A stretch of DNA of 27,155 nucleotides, taken from contig DITO01000070.1 of assembly GCA_002422065.1 (NCBI GenBank), positions 1 to 27,155 on the forward strand. Reading direction: 5' to 3'. The DNA comes from Erysipelotrichaceae bacterium UBA6182 (GTDB lineage: Bacteria; Bacillota_I; Bacilli_A; Erysipelotrichales; Erysipelotrichaceae). A program made the position numbers and the translations under genes. Positions within the stretch are counted from its first letter, which is position 1; each line of letters opens with the position of its first letter. This document shows positions 16,230 to 24,674 of this stretch, one piece after another. Under the pieces are notes generated by a model. The model was given only the letters and a program-made list of their open reading frames with translations, was not told the origin of the DNA and ran no database searches.

Positions 16230-16793
16230 ATGACTTATCTACTTATGGGATGTCTTGCGTTTGTATTCCTATTTATCTTTGACATCAACAAAATCAAGAC
16301 AAAAATCACTATTCTAAACAGCATGTTTGCTCTTGGAGCAAGTTTCATTTTCTATGCATCTATTATGCTAATCATCAGCACTCCTCAAGATTTTAAAGTA
16401 TCTTTATGGAGTGTTGTTTTATTCTCTACACTAAGTTTACTTAGTGGTCTATTCATGTTTTATGCTCTCTTTGGAGCTTTGCCTTTTAAGAAAACTTATG
16501 TTCAGGTTAATCATAATCAAGTTATTGATACTGGACTTTACGCTCTTTGTCGCCACCCTGGTGTTTTGGGTTTCTTCTTTATGTACTTCTTCGGCTTTCT
16601 TGCGTCAGGACGATGGATCGTTCTTGTTGCATGTATCTTATGGACAATCATGGATATTCTTCATGTTTGGATTCAAGATGTTTACTTTTTCCCAAAGATG
16701 TTACAAGGTTATACAACCTATCAACAACATACACCTTTTTTGGTCTTCAATTCAAACAGTGTACAACGCTGTCTGAATACATTTGGAAAGTAG
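16230..16793 (+). CDS. ICMT-like membrane methyltransferase family protein
   Basis: A 187-residue polytopic membrane protein with about five hydrophobic segments. Residues 102-122 (GLYALCRHPGVLGFFFMYFFG) carry the Gly-x-Tyr...Arg-His-Pro signature of the isoprenylcysteine carboxyl methyltransferase / phospholipid methyltransferase superfamily. The C-terminal FPKMLQGYTTYQQHTPFLVF resembles the second conserved block, in which a Tyr-x-x-Tyr pair precedes a Pro. The acidic residues usual just before that block are not clearly conserved, so catalytic activity is uncertain. First gene of a three-gene operon; the GH3-like gene starts 9 bp downstream. Confidence 0.72.
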   Translation: MTYLLMGCLAFVFLFIFDINKIKTKITILNSMFALGASFIFYASIMLIISTPQDFKVSLWSVVLFSTLSLLSGLFMFYALFGALPFKKTYVQVNHNQVIDTGLYALCRHPGVLGFFFMYFFGFLASGRWIVLVACILWTIMDILHVWIQDVYFFPKMLQGYTTYQQHTPFLVFNSNSVQRCLNTFGK

Positions 16794-16802
16794 GTTAAAA
16801 CT

Positions 16803-18422
16803 ATGACAATGGATCAAATGCTTAAAGAAAAACGATATGATGAAATTTGGCAACGATACTGCAGTTTCCTTGATTTTTCAATTGATCATTTTATGGATAT
16901 TCAAAATCGTTTACTATTAGAGCAAATTGATTTGTATTCAAAATGTGAACTTGGTAAGAAGATCATGAATGGCGTTGTTCCAAAATCAGTTGATGAGTTT
17001 AGAAGACTTGTTCCTCTCACCACTTATGAAGATTATGCAGATCTACTTCTTCCAAAAAATAAAGATGTTTTGCCGTCTGAACCTTTAGTATGGATTCAAA
17101 CAACTTGGGAAGGTGGACGTGCTCCGTTAAAGGTTGCTCCAATTTCAAAAGCAATGATTGATATGAATAGAGAATTCGCTTTAACTTGCTTTATCTTATC
17201 AACAAGCACTAAAAAAGGTGAGTTCAAACTACGTCGTAATATGAACTTCCTAAATGGTATGGCTCCCCTTCCATTTTTAACTGGATTATTACCTTATTCA
17301 ATACAAGGTGATTACACTGTCAATTTCTTCCCTGATATTGAAGAAGGTAATAATATGAGTTTTGGCGAGCGAAATAAAACTGGCTTTAAACTTGGTATGC
17401 AAAAAGGAATTGATTTGTTTTATGGCTTAAGTAGCATTATTGTACGAATGGGAGAAAGCTTTTCTGAAGGTTCTACAAACTCAGGAAGTTTTGATGTCTT
17501 TTCTTATGATATGAAAATGTTATCTCGTCTTGTTCGTGCAAAAGTGCGTAGTAAAATCAAAAAAGTTCCAATGTTACCTAAAGATGTTTTTGATCTCAAG
17601 GGATTTGTATGTGCTGGGACTGATTCTTTACACTTTAAGAAGAAAATTGAGGATTACTGGGGTGTTAAACCTTTAGAGATTTTTGGTGGGACAGAAGCTG
17701 TTGCAATCGGTTCAGAATCATGGACCAAAAACGGGATTATTTTATGGCCAAATATTTGCTTCTATGAATTCATTCCCATTGCAGAATTCTATAAGAATCT
17801 TGAAAATCCAAAATACACTCCTAAGACATATTTAATCAATGAACTAAAGGCAGATGAATATTATGAAATTGTCATTACTACCCTCAAAGGAGGAGCGTTT
17901 GCACGCTATCGTATTGGGGATGTCTTTAAATGTGAGTCGCTTACTCGTGAAGAAGATGGAATTATGTTACCTCACTTTAGATATGTTGATCGAATCGCAC
18001 CTGTCATTGACTTAGCAGGATTTACACGAATTACACAAGCTACAATTTCAGATGTTATCAATATGTCTAAACTTGATATTCATGATTGGATTGCTGTTAA
18101 GAAATATGATTGTCAACAACGCCCTTATGTATCCATGCATATTGAAATAAAACATGGACAAAATGGCGTTGGATTAGATAATGCTGAACTTATTAAAGAT
18201 ACATTAGAAATATATTTTAGATATTTTGATGAAGATTACAAGAATCTTCGAAAAATGCTTGGCATTGATCCTTTACAAGTTGAAATTATTCCTTTAGGAA
18301 CGATTAAAAAGTATGAATCAAGTGTCAATCACAAAGTTTTCCGCGTCAATCCAAACTATTTTGATGTCACTGAAATCCTAAAACTCGCTTCTTCGAAGCA
18401 AGGAGGTGATGACCTTTGTTAA
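16803..18422 (+). CDS. GH3-family adenylate-forming enzyme
   Basis: A 539-residue member of the GH3 family (adenylating acyl-amino acid synthetases best known from plant hormone conjugation). Visible blocks: VWIQTTWEGGRAPLKVAP (96-113) at the ATP-binding motif I position; GFVCAGTDSLHFKKKIEDYWGVKPLEIFGGTEA (267-299) for motif II; and GGAFARYRIGDVFKCES (363-379) for motif III, with the YRxGD core. Motif I lacks the normal Ser/Thr-Ser-Gly-Thr run and has Trp-Glu-Gly-Gly instead, so adenylation may be altered. No membrane segment is seen. The start follows an AGTAGG with loose spacing; a second ATG at 16809 is possible. It overlaps the next gene by 7 bp. The substrate is unknown. Confidence 0.85.
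   Translation: MTMDQMLKEKRYDEIWQRYCSFLDFSIDHFMDIQNRLLLEQIDLYSKCELGKKIMNGVVPKSVDEFRRLVPLTTYEDYADLLLPKNKDVLPSEPLVWIQTTWEGGRAPLKVAPISKAMIDMNREFALTCFILSTSTKKGEFKLRRNMNFLNGMAPLPFLTGLLPYSIQGDYTVNFFPDIEEGNNMSFGERNKTGFKLGMQKGIDLFYGLSSIIVRMGESFSEGSTNSGSFDVFSYDMKMLSRLVRAKVRSKIKKVPMLPKDVFDLKGFVCAGTDSLHFKKKIEDYWGVKPLEIFGGTEAVAIGSESWTKNGIILWPNICFYEFIPIAEFYKNLENPKYTPKTYLINELKADEYYEIVITTLKGGAFARYRIGDVFKCESLTREEDGIMLPHFRYVDRIAPVIDLAGFTRITQATISDVINMSKLDIHDWIAVKKYDCQQRPYVSMHIEIKHGQNGVGLDNAELIKDTLEIYFRYFDEDYKNLRKMLGIDPLQVEIIPLGTIKKYESSVNHKVFRVNPNYFDVTEILKLASSKQGGDDLC
18401..18418 (+). promoter_or_regulatory. Very strong ribosome site before a TTG start
   Basis: AGGAGGTGATGACC precedes TTG at 18416, with AGGAGG nine bases upstream of the start; together with the preceding A the run is a near-perfect complement of the 16S 3' end. 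It decides the TTG start of the HD-GYP gene and probably compensates for the weak start codon. Confidence 0.85.
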
Positions 18423-20977
18423 TACACAACATTATCTATTGGGGAATTCCTACATTAGTATTTGTTGCAAACACCGTTTTGTTCCTAATCCTAGCACTTT
18501 CTAAGAAAGACACTCATGTAGTCTCATTCATGTTATTTATGGGTGCTATGGCAACTTGGCCAGCAGCATCACTATTTATGAAGCTACAATTACCACCTGG
18601 CGTCTTAATTTGGAATCGCGTGATGGTATCTGCAATGCTCTTAATCCCCTATTTTGCTTACATCTTTGTAAGTAAATTCACCGGATTGAACAAGAAAACC
18701 TCTATTATTGTCATCTCAATTATTATCTTTATACTTCAAGTTTTCAATGGATTAGGACTTATTATTGAAAGTGCCTCCATGATTCTTGTCGAGACAAATG
18801 GGATTACAAGATTTGAACTTGATTACACCATTGGCCCAATGGCAGGGGTAATGTTTGCGATTATTTCCATTATGTTAGCATTAAGTCTAAGAATGATGAG
18901 AAAAGCAATCAAAACAGGAATTAAAGCATCTCATAGACTAAAACCAGTGCTTTTTGGATTTGTTGTGCTCTTTATTGGGATGATATTTAATCTTGTTCCT
19001 GTAGTTGGAAAATATCCGATTGATTTAGCCTTTGGTTTAGTTACTTCTTTAATCATGTTCTATGCTGTGTACAAAACACGAGTGTTGGAACTGAAATTCG
19101 TAATTACTCGTGCTGTTATTTTTACAGCACTACTCACTTTACTCGTTACGATTACTGTCTTCATTGTTAAGCAAATCACGGTATTTTTTGGAGATACTTT
19201 TGAAGGTTTAGGCACACAATCACAAACCTTAATTTCAACTTTAATTTCAATTCTAATGTTCTTGCCACTATTTAATATTGTTCAACAATTAGTTGAGAAC
19301 TACTTCTATAAGGTTGAACAACACCATAATAATCTTATTAAGCAATTTACCCTTAAAGTCTCAAACAATTTAAACTTAGACACTATCAGTGTAGAACTCT
19401 TAAAAGTTATTAAAGAAATTACTGAACATGATCGTGCTTATCTATTTCTAGAAAATTCTGAAACTCAGCATTTTGAGTTTCATGGTTCAATTAAGAAACT
19501 CGATAAATTGACATTTACAATGTTAAAAACACATCCATTCGTTCATTGGTTTAAACGAAGTGATGAACTCATTTATGACAAATATATAGAAACACATGCA
19601 TTTTTTAAGACAATGTGGGACAACGAGAAGACTGACTTACTTCTTATGCGCTTTGAAGCTGCAATTCCACTAAAATATAATGGTCAATTGATTGGCATGC
19701 TACTGATAGGCTCAAAAGATGCAAACTCTCGGCTTGTTGAATCAGTACTTAACCAAGTCTCAACTCTGTGTGCAACAGCTGCCATTACCATCTCCAATGC
19801 TAAACTTTATGAAAAAACAAAACGTGAAGCTATTATGGACAGCTTAACAAATGTCTTTAATCGAAGACATTTCATGGATAAAATTCAAGAATATTCAAAG
19901 AATCTCAAGAATCAAAGTGTTTCACTAATCATGCTTAATATCGATATGTTTTCACTTTATAATGATCTTTATGGTCATGTCGAAGGCGACCGAGCCTTAG
20001 AGAAATTTGCCAATACGTTAAAAACTGTATGTGGTTCTCAAGGACAAATTTTCCGATATGGTGAAGACACCCTTGCTATCATACTTCCATATTCAGATAC
20101 TAAAATGGCTTATGAAATGTCAGAAAAAATTCGTCTTCGTATGTCTACCCTAAGTATGGCACGTGATGTCGCAACACAACGTTTTGTGACCATCTCTGCT
20201 GGACTATGCGTTGCTCCAACACTCGCTAATGACGGTAATGATTTACTACATAAGGCAAGTTTAGCTCTACGAACTGCTAAAATGAATGGTAAAAATCAAT
20301 CTGTCGTTTATCATGATGAAATCCTTGAACAACAAATTAAAGGCAGTGAAGAAATGAATATGGCGACAATCTATGCTCTTACAGCGGCGATTGATGCTAA
20401 AGATCATTTCACCTTCGGACATTCGCAACGTGTAGCTCGCTATGCTTGTGCTATTGCTGAAGAAGTTGGAAGCCCAAAAGAAGAAGTTGAACTTATTCGT
20501 CAAGCTTCTTTACTCCATGATATCGGAAAAATTGGAATTCCAGAGCATATCTTAACGAAACAAACAGCACTCACTGATGAAGAATATGAAATGATGAAGC
20601 GTCACGTCGATATGTCGATTACAATTATCAAATATCTACCTGCATTCTCTCATGTTATTCCTGCAGTTATGGGACATCATGAACGTTGGGATGGCTTTGG
20701 TTATCCGCGTAAAATTGCTGGTGAGAACATTCCATTCACTGCACGTTGTATTGCCATTGCAGATGCATTTGATGCCATTACCTCTGATAGACATTACAAA
20801 ACATTCTTAGATGTTGAACATGCTATTGAAGAAATTGAACGCAATGCTGGAACTCAGTTTGATCCTGTATTAGCACATGCCTTCACACGTGTTGTGCGAA
20901 GTGGCCGATTAATCATTGAACCTTCAAGAAATAATTCACTAGTAACCACAAAAGATTACACTTCAATGAAAGCATAA
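18416..20977 (+). CDS. Membrane sensor with GAF, degenerate GGDEF and intact HD-GYP domains
   Basis: An 853-residue signalling protein. Residues 1-255 hold about eight hydrophobic helices resembling the 7TM region of some histidine kinases. A GAF-like domain spans about 310-465. A GGDEF domain (472-630) keeps DSLTNVFNRRHF and NDLYGHVEGDRAL, but the signature is GEDTL (549-553) in place of GGDEF, and no RxxD inhibitory site is seen, so cyclase activity is unlikely. The HD-GYP domain (about 645-830) looks complete: FGHSQRVA, LLHDIGKIG (H701, D702), H730, HHERWDGFGYP (754-764) and ADAFDAITSDR. HD-GYP proteins hydrolyse cyclic dinucleotides, mainly c-di-GMP. It starts at TTG with a very strong ribosome site and overlaps the GH3 gene by 7 bp; last gene of the operon. 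Confidence 0.92.
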   Translation: MLIHNIIYWGIPTLVFVANTVLFLILALSKKDTHVVSFMLFMGAMATWPAASLFMKLQLPPGVLIWNRVMVSAMLLIPYFAYIFVSKFTGLNKKTSIIVISIIIFILQVFNGLGLIIESASMILVETNGITRFELDYTIGPMAGVMFAIISIMLALSLRMMRKAIKTGIKASHRLKPVLFGFVVLFIGMIFNLVPVVGKYPIDLAFGLVTSLIMFYAVYKTRVLELKFVITRAVIFTALLTLLVTITVFIVKQITVFFGDTFEGLGTQSQTLISTLISILMFLPLFNIVQQLVENYFYKVEQHHNNLIKQFTLKVSNNLNLDTISVELLKVIKEITEHDRAYLFLENSETQHFEFHGSIKKLDKLTFTMLKTHPFVHWFKRSDELIYDKYIETHAFFKTMWDNEKTDLLLMRFEAAIPLKYNGQLIGMLLIGSKDANSRLVESVLNQVSTLCATAAITISNAKLYEKTKREAIMDSLTNVFNRRHFMDKIQEYSKNLKNQSVSLIMLNIDMFSLYNDLYGHVEGDRALEKFANTLKTVCGSQGQIFRYGEDTLAIILPYSDTKMAYEMSEKIRLRMSTLSMARDVATQRFVTISAGLCVAPTLANDGNDLLHKASLALRTAKMNGKNQSVVYHDEILEQQIKGSEEMNMATIYALTAAIDAKDHFTFGHSQRVARYACAIAEEVGSPKEEVELIRQASLLHDIGKIGIPEHILTKQTALTDEEYEMMKRHVDMSITIIKYLPAFSHVIPAVMGHHERWDGFGYPRKIAGENIPFTARCIAIADAFDAITSDRHYKTFLDVEHAIEEIERNAGTQFDPVLAHAFTRVVRSGRLIIEPSRNNSLVTTKDYTSMKA

Positions 20978-20978
20978 T

Positions 20979-21019
20979 AAAAGGTGTGTTTAGAACTTAT
21001 CAGTTCAAACACACCTTTT
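20979..21019. terminator. Bidirectional terminator between the HD-GYP gene and leuS
   Basis: A long hairpin: outer 13-bp stem AAAAGGTGTGTTT / AAACACACCTTTT, inner GAAC/GTTC stem, loop TTATCA, followed by TTTTT on the plus strand and by AAAA complement (U run) on the minus strand. It serves both converging genes. Confidence 0.92.
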
Positions 21020-21021
21020 TC

Positions 21022-23415
21022 TTATCGAATAACTAAGTTCACAATCTTATTCTTAACTACTATTTCTTTCACAATTGACTTCCCTTCAAGGGTTTCAATG
21101 ACACTAGGAATTGCTTTCGCAATACTTAATACGACATCATCACTTTCATCAACCTTGATAGTGAATTTCCCTTTTAACTTACCATTAATCTGTACAACCA
21201 TCTCAACTTCTGATAATACAAGCATAGCTTCATCATAAGTTGGCCATGGTTCGTAAGTAATGCCTTGTTTACCACTAATATGTTCCCATATTTCTTCTCC
21301 TAAGTGAGGAGCAAAAGCAGACACTAGTTTAATAAATCCAAGGGCATACTCTTTATAAACACTATTTGCCTTATAACACTCATTCACAAAAATCATCATT
21401 TGTGATATCGCAGTATTAAGATTAAGTGTTTCAATATCAGAAGATACTTTCTTCACCGTTTGATGATAAACACGATCAAGTTCATGTGAATTTTCATCAC
21501 TTAGTTTTGATTCTTCCACAAACAAGCGATAGACACGATCTAACCAACGACGAGATCCTTCCATGTTTGCATCTGACCAAGGAAGTGCTGCCTCAAGTGG
21601 TCCCATAAACATTTCATAAACTCGAAGTGTATCTGCACCATGTGATTTAACATAATCATCTGGATTTAATACATTCCCTCGTGATTTAGACATTTTCTCA
21701 CCATTCTCACCTAGTATCATTCCTTGGTGAAATAAGCGAATAAATGGTTCTTTAGTTGATACTACACCAAGATCATATAAAACTTTATGCCAAAAACGAG
21801 CATAGAGTAAGTGTAGAACGGCATGTTCAGCACCACCTACATATAAATCAACCGGTAACCAATGATCAAGTAATTTCTTTTCACCAATCGCATGTTCATT
21901 ATGAGGATCAATGTATCTTAAGTAATACCAACAAGATCCAGCCCACTGTGGCATAGTATTCGTTTCACGCTTACCTTCAACACCATCTACTTGAGTAAAT
22001 AACCAATCATGAGCATGAGACAATGGTGATTCACCAGTATCACTTGGTTTGTATTGACTTACATCTGGAAGTTGTAAAGGTAAATCCTCTAAAGCTACTG
22101 TTTTAGTTGTACCATCTTCAAGGAAAATCACTGGTATAGGTTCACCCCAATAACGTTGACGTGAGAATAACCAATCTCTAAGTTTATATGAAGTCTTGGC
22201 TTCACCACATTGATGCTTCGTTAAATAAGCAATCATAGCATCAATACCATCTTGTTTATTTAAACCATTAAGGAAATCTGAGTTTATATGAAGACCATCC
22301 CCAGTAAATGCTCCAATTGAAACATCACCGCCTTCAAGAACAGGGACAATGTCTAAACCGAATTTCACTGCAAACTCATAGTCACGCTCATCATGAGCAG
22401 GAACTGCCATAATAGCACCGGTGCCATACGAGATTAATACATAGTCTGCAATCCAAATAGGTACTTTCTTTCCATTTACAGGATTAATAGCATAAGCTCC
22501 TGTAAATACACCCGATTTGTCTTTATTAAGTTCAGTACGATTTAAATCAGACTTCATTGATGCTTCTTGAACATAATTCATAACTTCTTCTTGATACTCA
22601 GCTGTAGTAATGTCACTTACATAAGGATGTTCAGGAGCAAGCACACAATACGTAGCTCCAAATAAAGTATCAGGACGAGTCGTAAAGACAGTAAAGACTT
22701 TATCATGTTGATCCACTTTGAAATCAACATTCGCTCCAACGGATTTACCAATCCAATTGATTTGCATTTCTTTGGTTGAATTTGGCCAATCGACAAGTTC
22801 TAAATCTTCAAGTAAACGCTCTGCGTAACGTGTGATTCTTAAAACCCATTGACGCATTAAAACTCGATATACCGGAAAATTTCCACGCTCACTAAGCCCG
22901 TTAATTACTTCTTCATTCGCTAAAACAGTTCCCAGTTCAGGACACCAGTTTACTGGAAGTTTAGCCACATAAGCTAAATCCATCTCCACAAGTTTAGTGA
23001 ATATCCACTGTGTCCACTTATAGTAATCAGGATCAGTAGTCGATAATTCACGATCCCAGTCATACGATAAACCTAAAGCTTTAATTTGTCGCTTAAAGTT
23101 CTCAATGTTTTGTTTGGTAAATGCTGCAGGATGATTTCCTGTCGCAATCGCAAACTGTTCGGCAGGAAGTCCAAAAGCATCCCATCCCATGGGATGAAGA
23201 ACATTAAACCCTTCCATACGTTTTTTACGTGCCACAATATCAGTTGCAGTATATCCTTCAGGATGTCCAACATGGAGACCTGAACCTGACGGATATGGAA
23301 ACATATCTAAGACATAATACTTTGGTTTTGAGAAGTCACTGGTATCTGTCTTGAATGATTGATGTTCATCCCAATACTTTTGCCATTTCTTCTCAATGTG
23401 TTGATGATTGTACAT
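21022..23415 (-). CDS. leuS: Leucyl-tRNA synthetase
   Basis: Class I synthetase charging tRNA-Leu. The 797-residue protein has the HIGH-type motif in PYPSGSGLHVGHPEGY near the N-terminus, an inserted CP1 editing domain in the middle (with TTRPDTLFGATYCVLAPEHP and the conserved IWIADYVLISYGTGAIMAVPAHDERD), and GEKMSKSRGNVLNP as KMSKS loop. The C-terminal anticodon-binding and appended domains follow. ATG 23415 is preceded by AAGGAG. Regulation is by a T-box leader with a Leu specifier immediately upstream. It is a single-gene transcription unit between two shared or divergent regulatory regions. Confidence 0.99.
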   Translation of the reverse strand: MYNHQHIEKKWQKYWDEHQSFKTDTSDFSKPKYYVLDMFPYPSGSGLHVGHPEGYTATDIVARKKRMEGFNVLHPMGWDAFGLPAEQFAIATGNHPAAFTKQNIENFKRQIKALGLSYDWDRELSTTDPDYYKWTQWIFTKLVEMDLAYVAKLPVNWCPELGTVLANEEVINGLSERGNFPVYRVLMRQWVLRITRYAERLLEDLELVDWPNSTKEMQINWIGKSVGANVDFKVDQHDKVFTVFTTRPDTLFGATYCVLAPEHPYVSDITTAEYQEEVMNYVQEASMKSDLNRTELNKDKSGVFTGAYAINPVNGKKVPIWIADYVLISYGTGAIMAVPAHDERDYEFAVKFGLDIVPVLEGGDVSIGAFTGDGLHINSDFLNGLNKQDGIDAMIAYLTKHQCGEAKTSYKLRDWLFSRQRYWGEPIPVIFLEDGTTKTVALEDLPLQLPDVSQYKPSDTGESPLSHAHDWLFTQVDGVEGKRETNTMPQWAGSCWYYLRYIDPHNEHAIGEKKLLDHWLPVDLYVGGAEHAVLHLLYARFWHKVLYDLGVVSTKEPFIRLFHQGMILGENGEKMSKSRGNVLNPDDYVKSHGADTLRVYEMFMGPLEAALPWSDANMEGSRRWLDRVYRLFVEESKLSDENSHELDRVYHQTVKKVSSDIETLNLNTAISQMMIFVNECYKANSVYKEYALGFIKLVSAFAPHLGEEIWEHISGKQGITYEPWPTYDEAMLVLSEVEMVVQINGKLKGKFTIKVDESDDVVLSIAKAIPSVIETLEGKSIVKEIVVKNKIVNLVIR

Positions 23416-23433
23416 AGTGTTCTCCTTGGAAAT

Positions 23434-23629
23434 AAAAAAACCACTCTCTAAGGACGCTTAGCGTGGTACCACCTTAGTTCATGATTAGTTATCATGCACT
23501 TAAACGTTTGATAAGGGAAACGAGCCCGAAATCATTGGTATGACGAGTTCAATAATGCTTTGCCTCTCTTTCACCAAATCTAGAGGTCTCTATATTCAAA
23601 GTGCTTATTTACTACTTCATTGCATTTCT
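23434..23629 (-). ncRNA. T-box riboswitch leader of leuS
   Basis: The 308-bp gap between leuS and mnmL is mostly this leader. On the minus strand it contains the conserved T-box AAGGTGGTACCACGC (plus 23461-23475). A terminator hairpin follows (ACCAC..CTAAG / CTTAG..GTGGT, about 23440-23468) with a run of seven Ts (23434-23440). A Stem I region precedes it, with AGTA on the 5' side (within plus 23610-23615) and, on the 3' side of the specifier loop, GAA followed by CTC and G (plus 23545-23547 for the codon). CUC is a leucine codon, matching the downstream gene: uncharged tRNA-Leu should stabilise the antiterminator and allow leuS expression. Confidence 0.93.
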
Positions 23630-23635
23630 TTCTTC

Positions 23636-23664
23636 ATTCTACAAAACCTCACGCTCACTGTCAA
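23636..23664 (-). promoter_or_regulatory. Promoter of the T-box-leuS transcript
   Basis: On the minus strand a perfect TTGACA (plus 23659-23664), exactly 17 bp, then TAGAAT (plus 23636-23641, 5 of 6). Predicted start near 23629, just upstream of Stem I of the T-box. Confidence 0.88.
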
Positions 23665-23704
23665 TCAAAAGCATGAATGTCTATGTGAAAGCCACACTTA
23701 AATG

Positions 23705-23713
23705 TGATAAAAT
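23705..23713 (+). promoter_or_regulatory. Possible extended -10 of mnmL
   Basis: TGATAAAAT is a TGn-extended -10 ending 10 bases before the mnmL ATG at 23724. No convincing -35 and no Shine-Dalgarno are visible. It lies about 40 bp behind the divergent leuS promoter. Confidence 0.4.
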
Positions 23714-23723
23714 TAACTTCATT

Positions 23724-24674
23724 ATGAAAAGCGAACATTTATCACCCTTTAAATACTCCAATACCAATAAGCGATATCATACGCTAACTTACTACTATGA
23801 GCATACCTATGGTGGTAAAGTAGCAAAACTAGCGCTTGATGCTGGGTTTTCTTGTCCTCATATTTTTAATCATCACCAAGGTGGGTGTACCTTTTGCTCA
23901 GTGAGAGGATCTGGAGATTTCACCTTCTCAATGATTGATTTACATACGCAAATGAAGGCTCAAAAAGCAATCATGCAAAATAAGTGGCCCAAGGCTAAGA
24001 CGATAGCTTACTTTCAAGCCTACACGAATACATATGCACCATTAGAAACGCTTAAAAAGATTTATGATCCTTTCTTTGATGATACTTATGATCATGTCGA
24101 AGTAGCAATTGGAACCCGTAGTGATTGTCTTGATGATGATATCATCGCTTACTTTGTAGAGAAATCAAAACTTAAACCAATTACCATAGAACTTGGAGTA
24201 CAAAGTATTCATCCAAGTACTTCTCGACTTATTAACCGCCAACATTCCCTTGAAAACGTGGAAGAAGTTCTACAAAAACTTAAAGATACCAACATTAAAG
24301 TCGTTCTTCATATGATTAATGGTCTACCTAAAGAAACTCCGGAAATGATGGTGGAATCCTTTAAATGGGTTGCTAAACAACCCATTCATGGAGTCAAGAT
24401 TCATATGCTACATATCCTAGAAGGTACTGTCATGGGGATTGCCTATAAGCATAATCCATGGCCAATGCTTACCATGGATGAATATGTGTCCATTATCGTA
24501 GATCAACTTGAAGTTTTACCTCCTACTATGATCATTCATCGTCTTACTGGTGATGCACTAACGTCAGATCTTATTGAACCAAAATGGACGATTAAGAAAG
24601 TGAATGTTTTGAATCATATTGATGTCGAGTTTGTGAGAAGAAATTCGATGCAAGGCATAAAATATGAGACATAA
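23724..24674 (+). CDS. mnmL: Radical SAM enzyme MnmL (YtqA; TIGR01212 family)
   Basis: Radical SAM protein of the YhcC/YtqA group. The [4Fe-4S] cysteines are C44, C55 and C58 (FSCPHIFNHHQGGCTFCSVRG), spaced CX10CX2C rather than the usual CX3CX2C, which is typical of this family. The later ITIELGVQSIHPSTSRLINRQH motif also fits. In B. subtilis YtqA (MnmL) is reported to act in converting cmnm5 to nm5 at wobble uridine 34 of tRNA, the step before MnmM. I start at ATG 23724 (316 residues, close to YtqA); the frame is open to 23601 but that part lies opposite the leuS promoter and T-box and is unlike the family. It overlaps mnmM by 11 bp. Confidence 0.9.
   Translation: MKSEHLSPFKYSNTNKRYHTLTYYYEHTYGGKVAKLALDAGFSCPHIFNHHQGGCTFCSVRGSGDFTFSMIDLHTQMKAQKAIMQNKWPKAKTIAYFQAYTNTYAPLETLKKIYDPFFDDTYDHVEVAIGTRSDCLDDDIIAYFVEKSKLKPITIELGVQSIHPSTSRLINRQHSLENVEEVLQKLKDTNIKVVLHMINGLPKETPEMMVESFKWVAKQPIHGVKIHMLHILEGTVMGIAYKHNPWPMLTMDEYVSIIVDQLEVLPPTMIIHRLTGDALTSDLIEPKWTIKKVNVLNHIDVEFVRRNSMQGIKYET

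Noticed and set aside
16444..16798. Two further plus-strand open frames (starting 16444 and 16547)
   Set aside because: Out-of-frame shadows of the ICMT-like gene, which alone shows family motifs and fits the operon spacing.
23601..23723. 41-residue N-terminal extension of the MnmL frame
   Set aside because: It is antisense to the leuS T-box and promoter, unlike YtqA proteins, and precedes the possible mnmL -10.
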